DNA of 7,423 nt from the NCBI GenBank assembly GCA_017528675.1, contig JAFXOO010000261.1:1-7423 (forward strand), given 5' to 3'. This stretch comes from Oscillospiraceae bacterium. Lineage in GTDB: Bacteria > Bacillota > Clostridia > Oscillospirales > Ruminococcaceae. The stretch's first letter is position 1, and the number at the start of each line of letters is the position of its first letter. Under the pieces are notes generated by a model. It saw only the letters and a list, made by a program, of their open reading frames with translations, was not told the origin of the DNA and searched no databases. This document shows, piece by piece, positions 1-5,637 of the stretch. Made by a program: the position numbers and the translations under genes.

Positions 1-531
1 AAGACAAATGCTTTTGATGTCCGGTCGGGTCACGCCGTCTCGATCGAGGAATACAAGGCTTCTGTTGCAAAGAAAGTTGATACATGTATCCCAAATCCCG
101 CACCTGAACTGGAACTGGCTGAGAAAACCGAGGTTCTTTTTCAGCGCAGTGAACCGGAATATACCGTTACGTATGAAACCTACGGAGATGCCGAGCTGTA
201 TGCAGATACCGAGCTTGATGCCGTTTCCGAGGAATATACCGAGGATACACCGAAGTATGGAAGCATTCACCCGTTGGAGCGCTTCGATTTCGGTGAACCG
301 GGAAAGGAGGTGGTTGGCGATGAAGAACGCTCTGATGCTGCACGCTCCGTGATACCGGAACCGTGCTACATCCCGCCGGAGGAAATACCGGAGCGGATTG
401 AAGATCTGGAGGCGGAAGATGTGACCGCTCTGATCGAAGTGACGGAGCATTATGCGGAAGCCGTTGCGGCGGATCTGAGCAACTGGCAGGATGCCGAGGA
501 TTTCGGCTTTGAAATTGAGGATATGCTGTAA
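1..531 (+). CDS. C-terminal end of a conjugation-module protein, possibly VirD4-type coupling protein tail (5' partial)
   Basis: The frame starting at base 1 is open from the window edge to the TAA at 529-531 (176 codons) with no ATG near its beginning, so this is the end of a gene that starts upstream. The residues are strongly acidic, with repeated E/D runs (for example SEEYTEDT, EEIPERIEDLEAEDV, and the end DFGFEIEDML). No membrane segment or catalytic motif is visible. In Tn1549-like elements the gene just before the Maff2 and VirB6 genes is usually the VirD4-like coupling ATPase (CD1115 family), so an acidic C-terminal tail of that protein is the best positional guess; no coupling-protein motif is inside the window to prove it. 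It could equally be a separate acidic accessory protein. A very strong ribosome-site-like sequence lies inside it at 303-310 (see separate entry). The next gene starts 35 bases after its stop. Confidence 0.6.
   Translation, partial: KTNAFDVRSGHAVSIEEYKASVAKKVDTCIPNPAPELELAEKTEVLFQRSEPEYTVTYETYGDAELYADTELDAVSEEYTEDTPKYGSIHPLERFDFGEPGKEVVGDEERSDAARSVIPEPCYIPPEEIPERIEDLEAEDVTALIEVTEHYAEAVAADLSNWQDAEDFGFEIEDML
303..322 (+). promoter_or_regulatory. Strong Shine-Dalgarno-like site followed by ATG inside the first coding region
   Basis: AAAGGAGG at 303-310 is followed after 9 bases by ATG at 320. The ATG is not in the frame of the surrounding open reading frame: it opens a 10-codon ORF (MKNALMLHAP) that stops at 350-352. 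It may be chance (the codons simply spell G-K-E-V in the main frame), a short leader-type ORF, or the former start of a separate small gene now fused by an indel. Confidence 0.3.
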
Positions 532-566
532 GCGATCCTCGCACAAAATGGAAAGAGGTAATGACA

Positions 567-1028
567 ATGAAGCATGTAAAAACGCTGGCAGCGCTGATGC
601 TGACAGTACTCACAATGGCGCTTGTCCTCTCATTCACGGCTATGACCGCCTGTGCAGCAGAAGAGCCTGCACAGGCCGTAACGCTGGATATGCAGGAGGA
701 CGGCATACTCACAATGGAAGCTCCGACCGTGACGATCGCAGCGGCGAATGGCAGTCTGGTGCCGCTGGCGGCTGCTGCCAACGGCGGTCAGCAGCAACAA
801 GGTGGTGCGAACGATGCGGGAAGCTCCTACACAACGGTTATGAACTTCTTCATCACTTGGATCCGCAGAATCGGTGCAGCGGTTGCCCTGATCGGTGCCA
901 TCATGTTCGGTCTGGCAATCAAGGATAACAACGCTGATCAGAAGCAAGCCGGTCTGATGACGATGGTGGCTGGCTTTATTGTGGTGGCGATCTGCCTTGC
1001 TGCCAACATGTTCGATCTGTTTTCCTGA
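567..1028 (+). CDS. Secreted/membrane protein with signal peptide, Q/G-rich linker and one Maff2/VirB2-like module
   Basis: A 153-residue protein. GAAAGAGG at 551-558 is 8 bases from the ATG at 567 but only 2 from the ATG at 561, so 567 is preferred. Residues 1-30 look like a classical signal peptide: K near the start, a long Leu/Met/Val/Thr core, and an Ala-Cys-Ala-Ala end before EEPAQA. A lipoprotein reading of the Cys is less likely because the preceding residues do not form a good lipobox. Residues about 38-90 are a low-complexity linker rich in Ala, Gly and Gln (a QQQQ run). Residues about 93-153 form a two-helix membrane module (FFITWIRRIGAAVALIGAIM, then a loop with KDNN, then AGLMTMVAGFIVVAICLAAN). 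This module resembles Maff2-family proteins, small hydrophobic proteins encoded just before virB6 in Tn1549-like elements. By size and position it is a candidate VirB2-like subunit (inference). It is followed by a hairpin and by a second gene with the same module. Confidence 0.8.
   Translation: MKHVKTLAALMLTVLTMALVLSFTAMTACAAEEPAQAVTLDMQEDGILTMEAPTVTIAAANGSLVPLAAAANGGQQQQGGANDAGSSYTTVMNFFITWIRRIGAAVALIGAIMFGLAIKDNNADQKQAGLMTMVAGFIVVAICLAANMFDLFS
843..1025 (+). repeat. Maff2/VirB2-like module A (copy 1 of 3)
   Basis: Protein-level repeat. Pattern shared with copies B and C: F-x-x-x-W-x-x-R-x-G, then IGA-x-x-FGL, a Lys plus a polar D/N turn, then a second helix containing T-M-x-x-G. It is closest to copy C, sharing IGAIMFGLA and KDNN; about 27 of 44 aligned positions are identical by eye. 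Confidence 0.8.
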
Positions 1029-1038
1029 CCAAAACAAG

Positions 1039-1068
1039 CTGTTCCCCGGCGCTCTGCCGGGGATGCAG
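1039..1068 (+). other. GC-rich intercistronic hairpin without U-tract
   Basis: CCCCGGC at 1044-1050 and GCCGGGG at 1056-1062 are perfect inverted repeats around the 5-base loop GCTCT. The stem gains one T-A pair (1043/1063) and, after a small internal loop, CTG/CAG (1039-1041 with 1066-1068). No T-run follows, so it is not a standard intrinsic terminator. It lies in the 57-base gap between the two Maff2-type genes, just before the ribosome site CGGGAGG (1074-1080). It could protect the upstream mRNA end, mark a processing site, or adjust the ratio of the first protein to those downstream. Confidence 0.6.
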
Positions 1069-1085
1069 CGGAACGGGAGGTTATG

Positions 1086-1577
1086 ATGCATTTACTGTTA
1101 TTAAGCGGATACATTCTGCCGCCGCTACCGGCAGAGACCGATCCGGCGCTTATCGCACAACACGGTATTTCTTTCTTCAGCACATGGATCGCCCGTGTCG
1201 GCGGTCTGGTCGCTTTCATTGGTGCCGTGAAGTTCGGGCTGTCCGTCAAGTCGGATGATGCACGGGAGCAATTGCAAGCCGTCCTGACGATGGTGTCCGG
1301 CTTCATGATCGTGGCAGCGGTCGGAAATCTCGGCACATTTGAGATCCCGTCTTCGTATACGGTCGCTGCTGCCAATGTGGAGTTTGCTGCGATACTGCGG
1401 TTCATCGGATCATGGGCAAGACGGGTCGGTGCACTGGCACTGTTTATCGGCGCTATCATGTTCGGACTTGCCACCAAGGACAACAATCCCGGCAGCAAGG
1501 TCGCCGGACTGAAAACAATGGCAGCAGGCGGCATCACGGCGGCGGTTTCCACGGTGCTGCCGCTGTTTGTGACGTGA
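1086..1577 (+). CDS. Tandem double Maff2/VirB2-like membrane protein
   Basis: A 163-residue protein. The ribosome site CGGGAGG (1074-1080) is 5 bases from the ATG at 1086 and only 2 from the ATG at 1083; 1086 is preferred but either is possible. The first ~16 residues are a short hydrophobic leader (HLLLLSGYILPPLPA), too short for a typical signal peptide. The rest is two copies of the module seen in the preceding gene: residues about 29-89 (FFSTWIARVGGLVAFIGAVK, then KSDD) and about 105-163 (ARRVGALALFIGAIMFGL, then KDNNPGSK and AGLKTMAAGG, ending VLPLFVT), joined by a linker with EIPSSYTVAAANVEF. The second copy closely resembles single-module Maff2 proteins, including the D-N-P-G-x-K turn and the A-G-G helix. 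It would have about four membrane helices. The usual arrangement is one small Maff2 gene, so a fused double copy is unusual. Its stop is 13 bases before the VirB6-like start. Confidence 0.82.
   Translation: MHLLLLSGYILPPLPAETDPALIAQHGISFFSTWIARVGGLVAFIGAVKFGLSVKSDDAREQLQAVLTMVSGFMIVAAVGNLGTFEIPSSYTVAAANVEFAAILRFIGSWARRVGALALFIGAIMFGLATKDNNPGSKVAGLKTMAAGGITAAVSTVLPLFVT
1170..1352 (+). repeat. Maff2/VirB2-like module B (copy 2 of 3)
   Basis: First half of the tandem protein. It has the F-F-x-T-W-x-x-R-x-G start and the IGA-V-K-FGL helix end, but the turn is KSDDAREQ rather than KDNN and the second helix begins LTMVSGF. It is the most diverged of the three copies. Confidence 0.75.
1398..1574 (+). 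repeat. Maff2/VirB2-like module C (copy 3 of 3)
   Basis: Second half of the tandem protein. It shares IGAIMFGLA and KDNN with copy A, and NNPGSK, A-G-L-K-x-M and A-A-G-G with typical Maff2 proteins. It is closer to copy A in the other gene than to its fused neighbour, copy B. Confidence 0.8.
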
Positions 1578-1590
1578 GGGGGGCGATGGA

Positions 1591-2712
1591 ATGAAACTGC
1601 AACTACGCAGATGCAAGCTCTCGCTGCATACAAAGATCTATCTTTTCATTATTATCGTGGTGCTGATCAATATGAATCCGATGCGTGCCAGTGCCGACTT
1701 GCTCGGCTATGAGATTCAGGACATCTATGTGGAAATTACAGATAATGTCCGGGAGACAAATGAGATTCTGGATAAGGCATTCAAATTTACGCAGATCAGC
1801 CCCTATGCGGTGATCAGCAATCTACAGACCAAATTCCCGGAACAGGCGAAGATCCTGCATGATGTACATCTTGCTTCGATCACCATGTCACTGATCGTTG
1901 CAACACTTTTGCTGATGGTCGATTTCTTCCGGAAAACGGTCAACTTCGAGTGGTCGTCAAAATGGGAAAATGTGCTGATTTTCCTGATAAAGATCATCGT
2001 GATCAAGCAGGTCGTGCAGAACGCCGATGTAATCATGGGCTACATCTATCAGGGCTTCAACTACATCAATCAGCAAGCGATCCACGCTTCGATGGAGTTC
2101 CTGCCGTTCGGTACAACGGAAACGTACACTTGGACAGACGAGGACGGCGTGATGACAAAGATGGTCAAAAAGGGATGGTGGGATTTCTGGATGGATGTGG
2201 GTGCCGGTTCTACCCGGACTACTTACAGCTATGTCATTTCGCAGGATGCCGTCCGAATGTTCTATCCAAACGCACAGTTCCCGGGCAAGGATCTGAATAC
2301 CGATCCCCTGCCCAATCCCACCACGGCAGTGACGTTCATGCCGACCATGAGCATGATCCTGTTGCAGCCGTATTTCTGGATCATGAAAGCCATTGCGTAT
2401 ATCGTCTTTGTGATCGCAACGGGGCGTGTGTTCGAGCTGTGTCTGTACACGATCTTTGCACCCTTGCCGCTGGCGACATTTGCTTCCGATACCACGCATG
2501 ATGTGGCGAAAAGTTTTATCAAGAACTACATTGCTGTGGTGTTGCAAGTATCCATGATCGTGGTGATGTTCATCATCTATTTAGCAGTCAATACAACGGT
2601 GCAGTCAGCCTATCCCGGGATGCCTGTCTTGAAACTGGTGGCGCTGATCTCGCTGGGGCTGGGTGTTGTGAAATCAAACGCATGGTCGAAGAAGATCTGC
2701 GGCATCGGATAG
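1591..2712 (+). CDS. VirB6/TrbL-like conjugal transfer channel protein (CD1112-like)
   Basis: A 373-residue polytopic membrane protein. The ATG at 1591 follows the G-rich ribosome site GAGGGGGG (1576-1583) by 7 bases. Membrane segments by eye: 16-34 (signal-like, ending M-R-A-S-A), 96-113, 127-143, 260-278, 281-297, 313-333 and 346-361. The region G-R-V-F-E-L-C-L-Y-T-I-F-A-P-L-P-L-A-T-F (278-297) matches the conserved stretch of VirB6-like proteins of Tn1549-type elements (GRMIE...APIP.AT), and the end (VVKSNAWSKKICG) matches their conserved C-terminus. VirB6/TrbL proteins form the inner-membrane channel of T4SS. Residues about 170-250 form a long soluble loop rich in aromatic and polar residues (WTDEDG, KKGWWDFW, TTYSY), which makes the protein longer than the roughly 290 residues I recall for related proteins. 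The PrgI gene begins 9 bases after the stop. Confidence 0.85.
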   Translation: MKLQLRRCKLSLHTKIYLFIIIVVLINMNPMRASADLLGYEIQDIYVEITDNVRETNEILDKAFKFTQISPYAVISNLQTKFPEQAKILHDVHLASITMSLIVATLLLMVDFFRKTVNFEWSSKWENVLIFLIKIIVIKQVVQNADVIMGYIYQGFNYINQQAIHASMEFLPFGTTETYTWTDEDGVMTKMVKKGWWDFWMDVGAGSTRTTYSYVISQDAVRMFYPNAQFPGKDLNTDPLPNPTTAVTFMPTMSMILLQPYFWIMKAIAYIVFVIATGRVFELCLYTIFAPLPLATFASDTTHDVAKSFIKNYIAVVLQVSMIVVMFIIYLAVNTTVQSAYPGMPVLKLVALISLGLGVVKSNAWSKKICGIG

Positions 2713-2721
2713 GAGGAAAAT

Positions 2722-3114
2722 ATGCTTGAAGCAAAGATTCCTGCGGAGATTCAGGAATACAAGTCGAAAATCATCGCCGGTCTGTCGCTGCGGCAGCTCA
2801 TTGCCATCGGCGGTGCCATTGCAGTCGGCGTGCCTGTCGGGGTATTCGGCTACGGGAAGATCTCCAATGATCTGCTGCTGTGGCTGGTGATCCTGATTGT
2901 GGTGCCGTTTGCCGGTTACGGCTTTCTGCATTTCAAGGGCATGGTGTTCGAGGAGTTTGTCAAGGTCATGTTTCGGTACTATTTTCTGCCGCAGAAGCGT
3001 GTCTATGAAGATACAGATGCCAACCTGTTCATCGGGCTAAATGAGGAGCTTCTGGAACTGGAGATCGAGCAGCAGCGGCTGGAATACGAGGATGATGAAA
3101 CAGAATGGAGATGA
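2722..3114 (+). CDS. PrgI family mobile-element protein (T4SS membrane component)
   Basis: A 130-residue protein. AGGAGG (2711-2716), overlapping the VirB6 stop, is 5 bases from the ATG at 2722. The N-terminus (IPAEIQEYKSKIIAGLSLRQL) is the hallmark of PrgI-family proteins, and the C-terminal half has the family's F-V-K-V-M-F-R-Y-Y-F-L-P-Q-K-R-V-Y motif. Two membrane helices are visible, about residues 26-44 and 50-71. PrgI proteins are found immediately before VirB4-type ATPases in conjugative elements of Gram-positive bacteria and are thought to be the small VirB3-like membrane partner of VirB4; that role is inferred. The last ~25 residues are acidic (EELLELEIEQQRLEYEDDE). The end of the gene overlaps the start of virB4 by about 20 bases, a sign of translational coupling. 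Confidence 0.9.
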   Translation: MLEAKIPAEIQEYKSKIIAGLSLRQLIAIGGAIAVGVPVGVFGYGKISNDLLLWLVILIVVPFAGYGFLHFKGMVFEEFVKVMFRYYFLPQKRVYEDTDANLFIGLNEELLELEIEQQRLEYEDDETEWR

Positions 3115-4057
3115 TTTTTTGCTTTTCATTAAAGAAAAGGACGAGCGCTCGGCAAGGGCTGTTGACCGGGAGCGTGAAGCGGATCTGAAAAAGGGGCAGC
3201 GTAAGAAAACGCCGAAAGCTCGCCGCCAGATCAAGCGCACGACCATCCAGACCATGCCTTACGAGAGCTTTGTCAGCAATTATGTGATGCTCAACCGGAG
3301 CAACGTCAAGGTCGGGAAAGAGACATGCAATCTGTACAGCAAGACCTATCTGGTGCCGGATGTGAATTACATGTCCCTGACCAAAGACCAGCAAGATGAG
3401 CTGATGCAGCAATATGTCGGGCTTCTGAACGGCTATGACAATTCCGCTACGCTGCAAGTGACATTGGTGAATACCAAGATCAATCAGGATGAATTTGAGG
3501 CCAAAATGCTGCTGAAAGAACAGCATGACGGGCTGGACAGAGAGCGGCAGGAGTTCAACCAGATATTGCGGAACAAGATCACCGAAACAAAGAAGGGCAT
3601 CCATTGCCGGATCTATTTCACGGTGACGGTTCCTGCGGTAAGCCTTGATGCTGCCAATAACAAGTTCTTTGCCATCGAGGTGCATCTGCTGTCCTGCATG
3701 AACGGGATCGGCACCAGCCTGATCGCCTTGACCGCCAATGAACGGGTGCGGCTGATGGCAGACATTCTCTGCGATGTCAATACGCCTATCCGCCCTGCAA
3801 CGATGCAGGAGTTCGCACGGCAGTCGGAGAAAATGCTCTGCTGCCCGGATTACTTTGAGTTCAAGAAGGACTATTTCCTGTACAATAACACCTACGCACG
3901 CTGCCTGTATGTCAAACGGATCGACTGCGACCGGCTGACTGACAACCTGTTCAGCAGTCTGGTTGAGCTGAATCTGTCACTCATCATCACCCACAACATT
4001 GAATTTGTGGAGCCTGCCGAGGCACAGCGCTCTTGCAGCGCAAGCTCACCGACATGA
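3095..4057 (+). pseudogene. VirB4-type T4SS ATPase, N-terminal part, truncated by frameshift
   Basis: Codes for the N-terminal domain (about 320 residues) of a VirB4/TraE-type conjugation ATPase. The start is ATG 3095 (or 3092), within the end of the PrgI gene; an open frame reaches back to 3041, but the extra residues look like PrgI sequence in the wrong frame. The protein begins MKQNGDDFLLFIKEKDERS, followed by a basic region (KKGQRKKTPKARRQIKR) and the family's T-I-Q-T-M-P-Y motif at about residue 50. It stays homologous in character up to FVEPAEAQR (codons ending at 4030), then reads S-C-S-A-S-S-P-T and stops at TGA 4055-4057. The natural continuation, L-Q-R-K-L-T-D-M, is in the neighbouring frame. 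Joined to the next entry with one added base, the product would be about 847 residues, normal for the family. Either the gene is inactive, the sequence has a one-base error, or the two halves are made separately. Confidence 0.8.
4028..4036 (+). other. Frame-change point in virB4 (apparent loss of one base)
   Basis: The sequence CGC TCT TGC codes R-S-C in the upstream frame; the downstream frame resumes at TTG (4033) as L-Q-R-K-L-T-D. Adding one C after 4030 gives CGC CTC TTG CAG CGC AAG, R-L-L-Q-R-K, a smooth VirB4-like join. The downstream frame has a stop at 4000-4002, so the switch must fall between 4003 and 4057. No canonical X-XXY-YYZ slippery heptamer is seen, so programmed -1 slippage is not favoured. 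Confidence 0.8.
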
Positions 4058-5637
4058 AACAGGAAGAAATCGTCAAGGTGCGGAATGCGGTGGATTCCTC
4101 CCGGGGCGCATTCGTAAATCCTGTGGAGGGCTCCGAGCTGGCGATCAATCAGGCACAGGCGCAGGAGTTCCTGCTCGATCTGCGGGAACGCAGCCAGAAG
4201 ATGACACTTTGTCAGTTCATCATCATGGTGACGGCGGATAGCTTCGATGAGCTGGAGCGGAACACGGCGCTGATCCATACGATTCTCCGCACCAACAACA
4301 TTGAGCCGATCAACGCCCCCTACCGGCAGGAGCAGGCATTTGCCAGTGTACTGCCGATCGGCAATTCCATGTCCTGCGACAAGGAACAGAATCTACAGGT
4401 GCGGCGCACACTCTCCTCGGAAAGCACAGCGATTTTCATGCCGTTCAATGCGGTTGAGCTGCTGCATGAGGGCGGCTTGTATTACGGGCAGAACCTGATG
4501 ACGCACAGCATTATCCTGTTCGACCGCAAGCAACTAAAGAATCCGAACGGCTTCTTTTTCGGTGTACCCGGCTCAGGCAAAAGTTACCTTGCAAAGATGG
4601 AAATCACCTATTCAATCCTTTCTACACAGGATGAAATTTTGATCCTCGATCCGGAGAGAGAATACACGGCTCTGGCAGAGCTGCTCGGCGGTGAAGTGAT
4701 CTATATCTCCGAGAATTCCGGCACACACATCAATCCGATGGATCTGACCGAGAATCCCGATAAGGATGATAAAGACTACGATCCGATCAAGGCAAAGCTG
4801 GACTTCATGCTGTCGTTCTTCTCCTGCATACTTGGCGATCAGGAGATCACGCCGATCCAGAAAACCATCATTGATAACGTGATGCACGAAACCTACCGGA
4901 AGTATGAGAAGCCTACGCTGAAAGAGTATTATGCGGTTCTGGAGGAATACGAGCAGCATGTGGCGGACGAAACCAGAGCTGTGGTAGCCTATCTACGGCA
5001 AACGCTGCATCTGTATGTGCATGGCAGCATGAATGTTTTCAGTAATCCTTCCAATGTGAATATCAATAAGCGGATTGTTGTGTATGACATCAAGGATCTG
5101 GGCAAGAATCTGCAAACGCTGGGCATGATGATCGTTCTTGAAAACCTCTGGGACAGGGTGGCGAAGAACCGTGCGAAGGGCATCGGTACTCGTATCTATG
5201 TCGATGAAATGTATCTTCTGTTCAAGTCCGAACAGTCGGCAAACTTCTTCTATGAGCTGTACAAGCGTGCCAGAAAATGGGGCGGTATCCCGACCGGCAT
5301 CACGCAGAATGTGGAGGATCTGCTGCGCTCGGAGCTTGCGAGGACGATGCTGTCCAACACACAGTTTGTGGTAATGCTTTCCCAGAATGCAACAGACCGG
5401 GAGCAGCTTTCACGGCTGCTGAAGCTCTCGCCGGATACGATGGCGTATGTGACCAATGCGCAGCCAGGCTCCGGTCTGATCTATGCAGACGGGTTCGGGG
5501 TCATCCCGTTTGAAGCGCAGATTCCGACAAATACCCGGCTATACAAGATCATTTCCACGAAATTCGGGGAAACTTTCGATGCATTAACGAAGGAATCAGG
5601 TGATGCGGATGAATCCGATCAATCGGCAGATCAATAA
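4033..5637 (+). pseudogene. VirB4-type T4SS ATPase, C-terminal part with complete ATPase motifs
   Basis: Continues the VirB4 gene in the next frame for 534 codons to TAA at 5635-5637. The ATPase core is intact. Counting from 4033: Walker A GVPGSGKS at 177-184 (4561-4584), the family motif D-P-E-R-E-Y at 206-211, Walker B Y-V-D-E-M-Y-L-L with D391-E392 (5203-5208), and the T-G-I-T-Q-N motif with Gln at 425, followed by the SNTQFVVMLSQNATDREQL block. VirB4 proteins hydrolyse ATP at the inner face of the membrane to drive T4SS assembly and transfer. If translated separately, possible starts are TTG 4033 (weak GAGG at 4019-4022) or ATG 4054, which overlaps the upstream stop as ATGA; neither has a strong ribosome site. 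The undamaged motifs suggest the break is recent, an error in the sequence, or tolerated. Confidence 0.85.

Noticed and set aside
8..352. Plus-strand open frame of 114 codons at the window start
   Set aside because: Its residues (Arg/Ser/Pro/Ile-rich) are a frame-shadow of the acidic open frame 1-531; only its last ATG (320) has a good ribosome site, treated separately.
167..781. Long minus-strand open frame of 204 codons
   Set aside because: It lies antisense to two well-supported plus-strand genes and the gap between them, has no ribosome site, and its residues (Ser/Pro/His/Arg-rich) look like a reverse reading.
771..795. Inverted repeat GCTGCTG/CAGCAGC with 11-base loop
   Set aside because: It arises from the low-complexity Ala/Gln codons of the linker in the 567-1028 gene; no independent sign of regulation.
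1039..1068. Rho-independent terminator after the first Maff2-type gene
   Set aside because: The stem is good but no T-run follows, and the next gene's ribosome site begins within 6 bases; termination here would also cut off the T4SS genes.
938..1633. Minus-strand open frame of 231 codons opposite the Maff2-type genes
   Set aside because: Antisense to the tandem-module gene; its apparent Ala/Ser/Pro-rich repeats are the reverse image of the repeated module, not a separate gene.
3029..3685. Minus-strand open frame of 218 codons opposite virB4
   Set aside because: No start signal, lies entirely across PrgI/VirB4 coding sequence, and its composition is atypical.
4025..4036. Programmed -1 ribosomal frameshift signal in virB4
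   Set aside because: A -1 shift would give a readable product (R-S-L-Q-R-K), but there is no X-XXY-YYZ heptamer and no obvious stimulatory hairpin at the right distance, so a one-base loss is the simpler reading.
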